From contig NZ_JADNGN010000001.1 in assembly GCF_015553355.1 (NCBI RefSeq), positions 13,388-77,387 on the forward strand: 64,000 nt of DNA, written 5' to 3'. Each line of letters begins with the position of its first letter. Within the stretch, counting starts at the first letter, position 1. Positions 63,519 through 64,000 of the stretch are shown in pieces. The notes under the pieces are model-generated. The model searched no databases. It was given only the letters and a program-made list of their open reading frames with translations, and was not told where the DNA came from. The stretch is from Collinsella aerofaciens (lineage in GTDB: Bacteria > Actinomycetota > Coriobacteriia > Coriobacteriales > Coriobacteriaceae). The position numbers were made by a program, and so were the translations under genes.

Positions 63519-64000
63519 TTACTCGGAAAGCCAGACGACAGGCTCTTTAACAGCAACAGGGCCGGAAGCATGCTCACGAAGAGTCGAGTTCTCCGAACGC
63601 TCGCACACGATAACGAAGACCGTGGGATCGAAGCCGGCGGCGCGGACTGCGTCGAAATCGACCTCGACGAGAGGCTGACCTGCGTCGACATGGTCACCCT
63701 GGGCAACAAGCGCATGGAAACCCTTGCCCTCAAGTTTAACAGTGTCGATTCCGATGTGCAGCATCACCTGAGCAGAGCTGTCGTCGGACATAATGCCCAG
63801 CGCGTGCTCAGTCGGAAACAGCGCCGCGACGGTACCGGAAACAGGAGCGCACACCGTTCCCTCTTGGGGAACCACGGCAACGCCATCGCCCACGGCACGG
63901 CTGCTAAAAGCAGGGTCATTGGTATTTTCTAGATAAACAAGCTCGCCGGAAACGGGAGCGAGGATTTCGAACTCGGAAGCTGCAGTCTTCTGCTCATCCG
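63519..64000 (-). CDS. PTS glucose-type EIIA component (N-terminus beyond window)
   Basis: Open to the right edge; the visible frame starts with ...EQKTAASEFEILAPVSGEL, so the true start is upstream. EIIA-Glc marks: GDGVAVVPQEGTVCAPVSGTV, phosphorylatable His in MLHIGIDTVKLEGKGF and VAQGDHVDAGQPLVEVD. It may be free-standing or fused to an upstream EII domain. It passes phosphate to EIIB in this operon and is 6 bp from licT. Confidence 0.9.
   Translation of the reverse strand, partial: DEQKTAASEFEILAPVSGELVYLENTNDPAFSSRAVGDGVAVVPQEGTVCAPVSGTVAALFPTEHALGIMSDDSSAQVMLHIGIDTVKLEGKGFHALVAQGDHVDAGQPLVEVDFDAVRAAGFDPTVFVIVCERSENSTLREHASGPVAVKEPVVWLSE

Overview
The window is high-GC actinobacterial DNA that best fits the class Coriobacteriia, probably Collinsella or a close relative. 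This is inferred from the gene mix, not from a marker match: an [FeFe] hydrogenase paired with a GltD-type flavoprotein, an alpha-glucoside PTS, superoxide reductase, Tat and sortase surface proteins, and intergenic GGGGACGG-type palindromes. No rRNA, tRNA or CRISPR array was recognised. Nearly every gene is complete; the two edge genes are cut (a repeat surface protein at the left, a PTS EIIA at the right).

Layout. 1-1600: secreted DUF4430-type protein with near-identical 366-bp repeats, read leftward behind a cobalamin riboswitch. 1601-5412: UbiB/ABC1-type kinase with a phasin-like partner, then a C69 dipeptidase. 5498-7293: a MITE-like inverted-repeat element, then a complete IS256-family insertion sequence with 28-bp ends and an 8-bp target duplication, lodged in the last codons of folD. 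7269-8770: folD and fchA, which with fhs (19190-20857) make up a tetrahydrofolate C1 branch. 9146-13341: two paralogous lipoproteins, each behind the same 16-bp palindrome, and a Tat-exported, sortase-anchored PI-PLC-like protein. 13436-19010: PH-like protein, YhcG nuclease, zinc-ribbon protein, Mn-type CDF exporter and a membrane protein with LGD repeats.

21002-23210 is the ruvC-ruvA-ruvB operon with overlapping stop/start codons. 23348-25333 is an NAD-synthetase homologue that appears to have lost both active sites. Superoxide reductase, a SWIM-SNF2 helicase, dnaE and the addB-addA pair follow to 40319. 40540-44569: YerC repressor, small membrane protein, Rrf2 regulator divergent from cysK, then mnmA. 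44578-45951 is a HipA-like kinase carrying its own N-terminal HTH. Next come an M42 peptidase, an iron alcohol dehydrogenase, a YoaK-type membrane protein, a YgiQ radical SAM protein, a CPBP protease and a RelB/DinJ-like antitoxin without a visible toxin.

53196-59271 is one leftward operon: NuoF/GltD-type flavoprotein, [FeFe] hydrogenase, substrate-binding lipoprotein and a fused permease-ATPase. 59544-64000 is a leftward maltose/alpha-glucoside operon: EIIA, LicT-type antiterminator, EIICB and a GH4 6-phospho-alpha-glucosidase. Together these suggest a fermentative gut anaerobe that takes up disaccharides by PTS, vents electrons as hydrogen, and detoxifies superoxide without relying on oxygen-evolving enzymes. 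Long-stem palindromes sit at several 3' ends (29451-29580, 33498-33560, 40409-40483, 47241-47365) and upstream of ygiQ (49621-49653).
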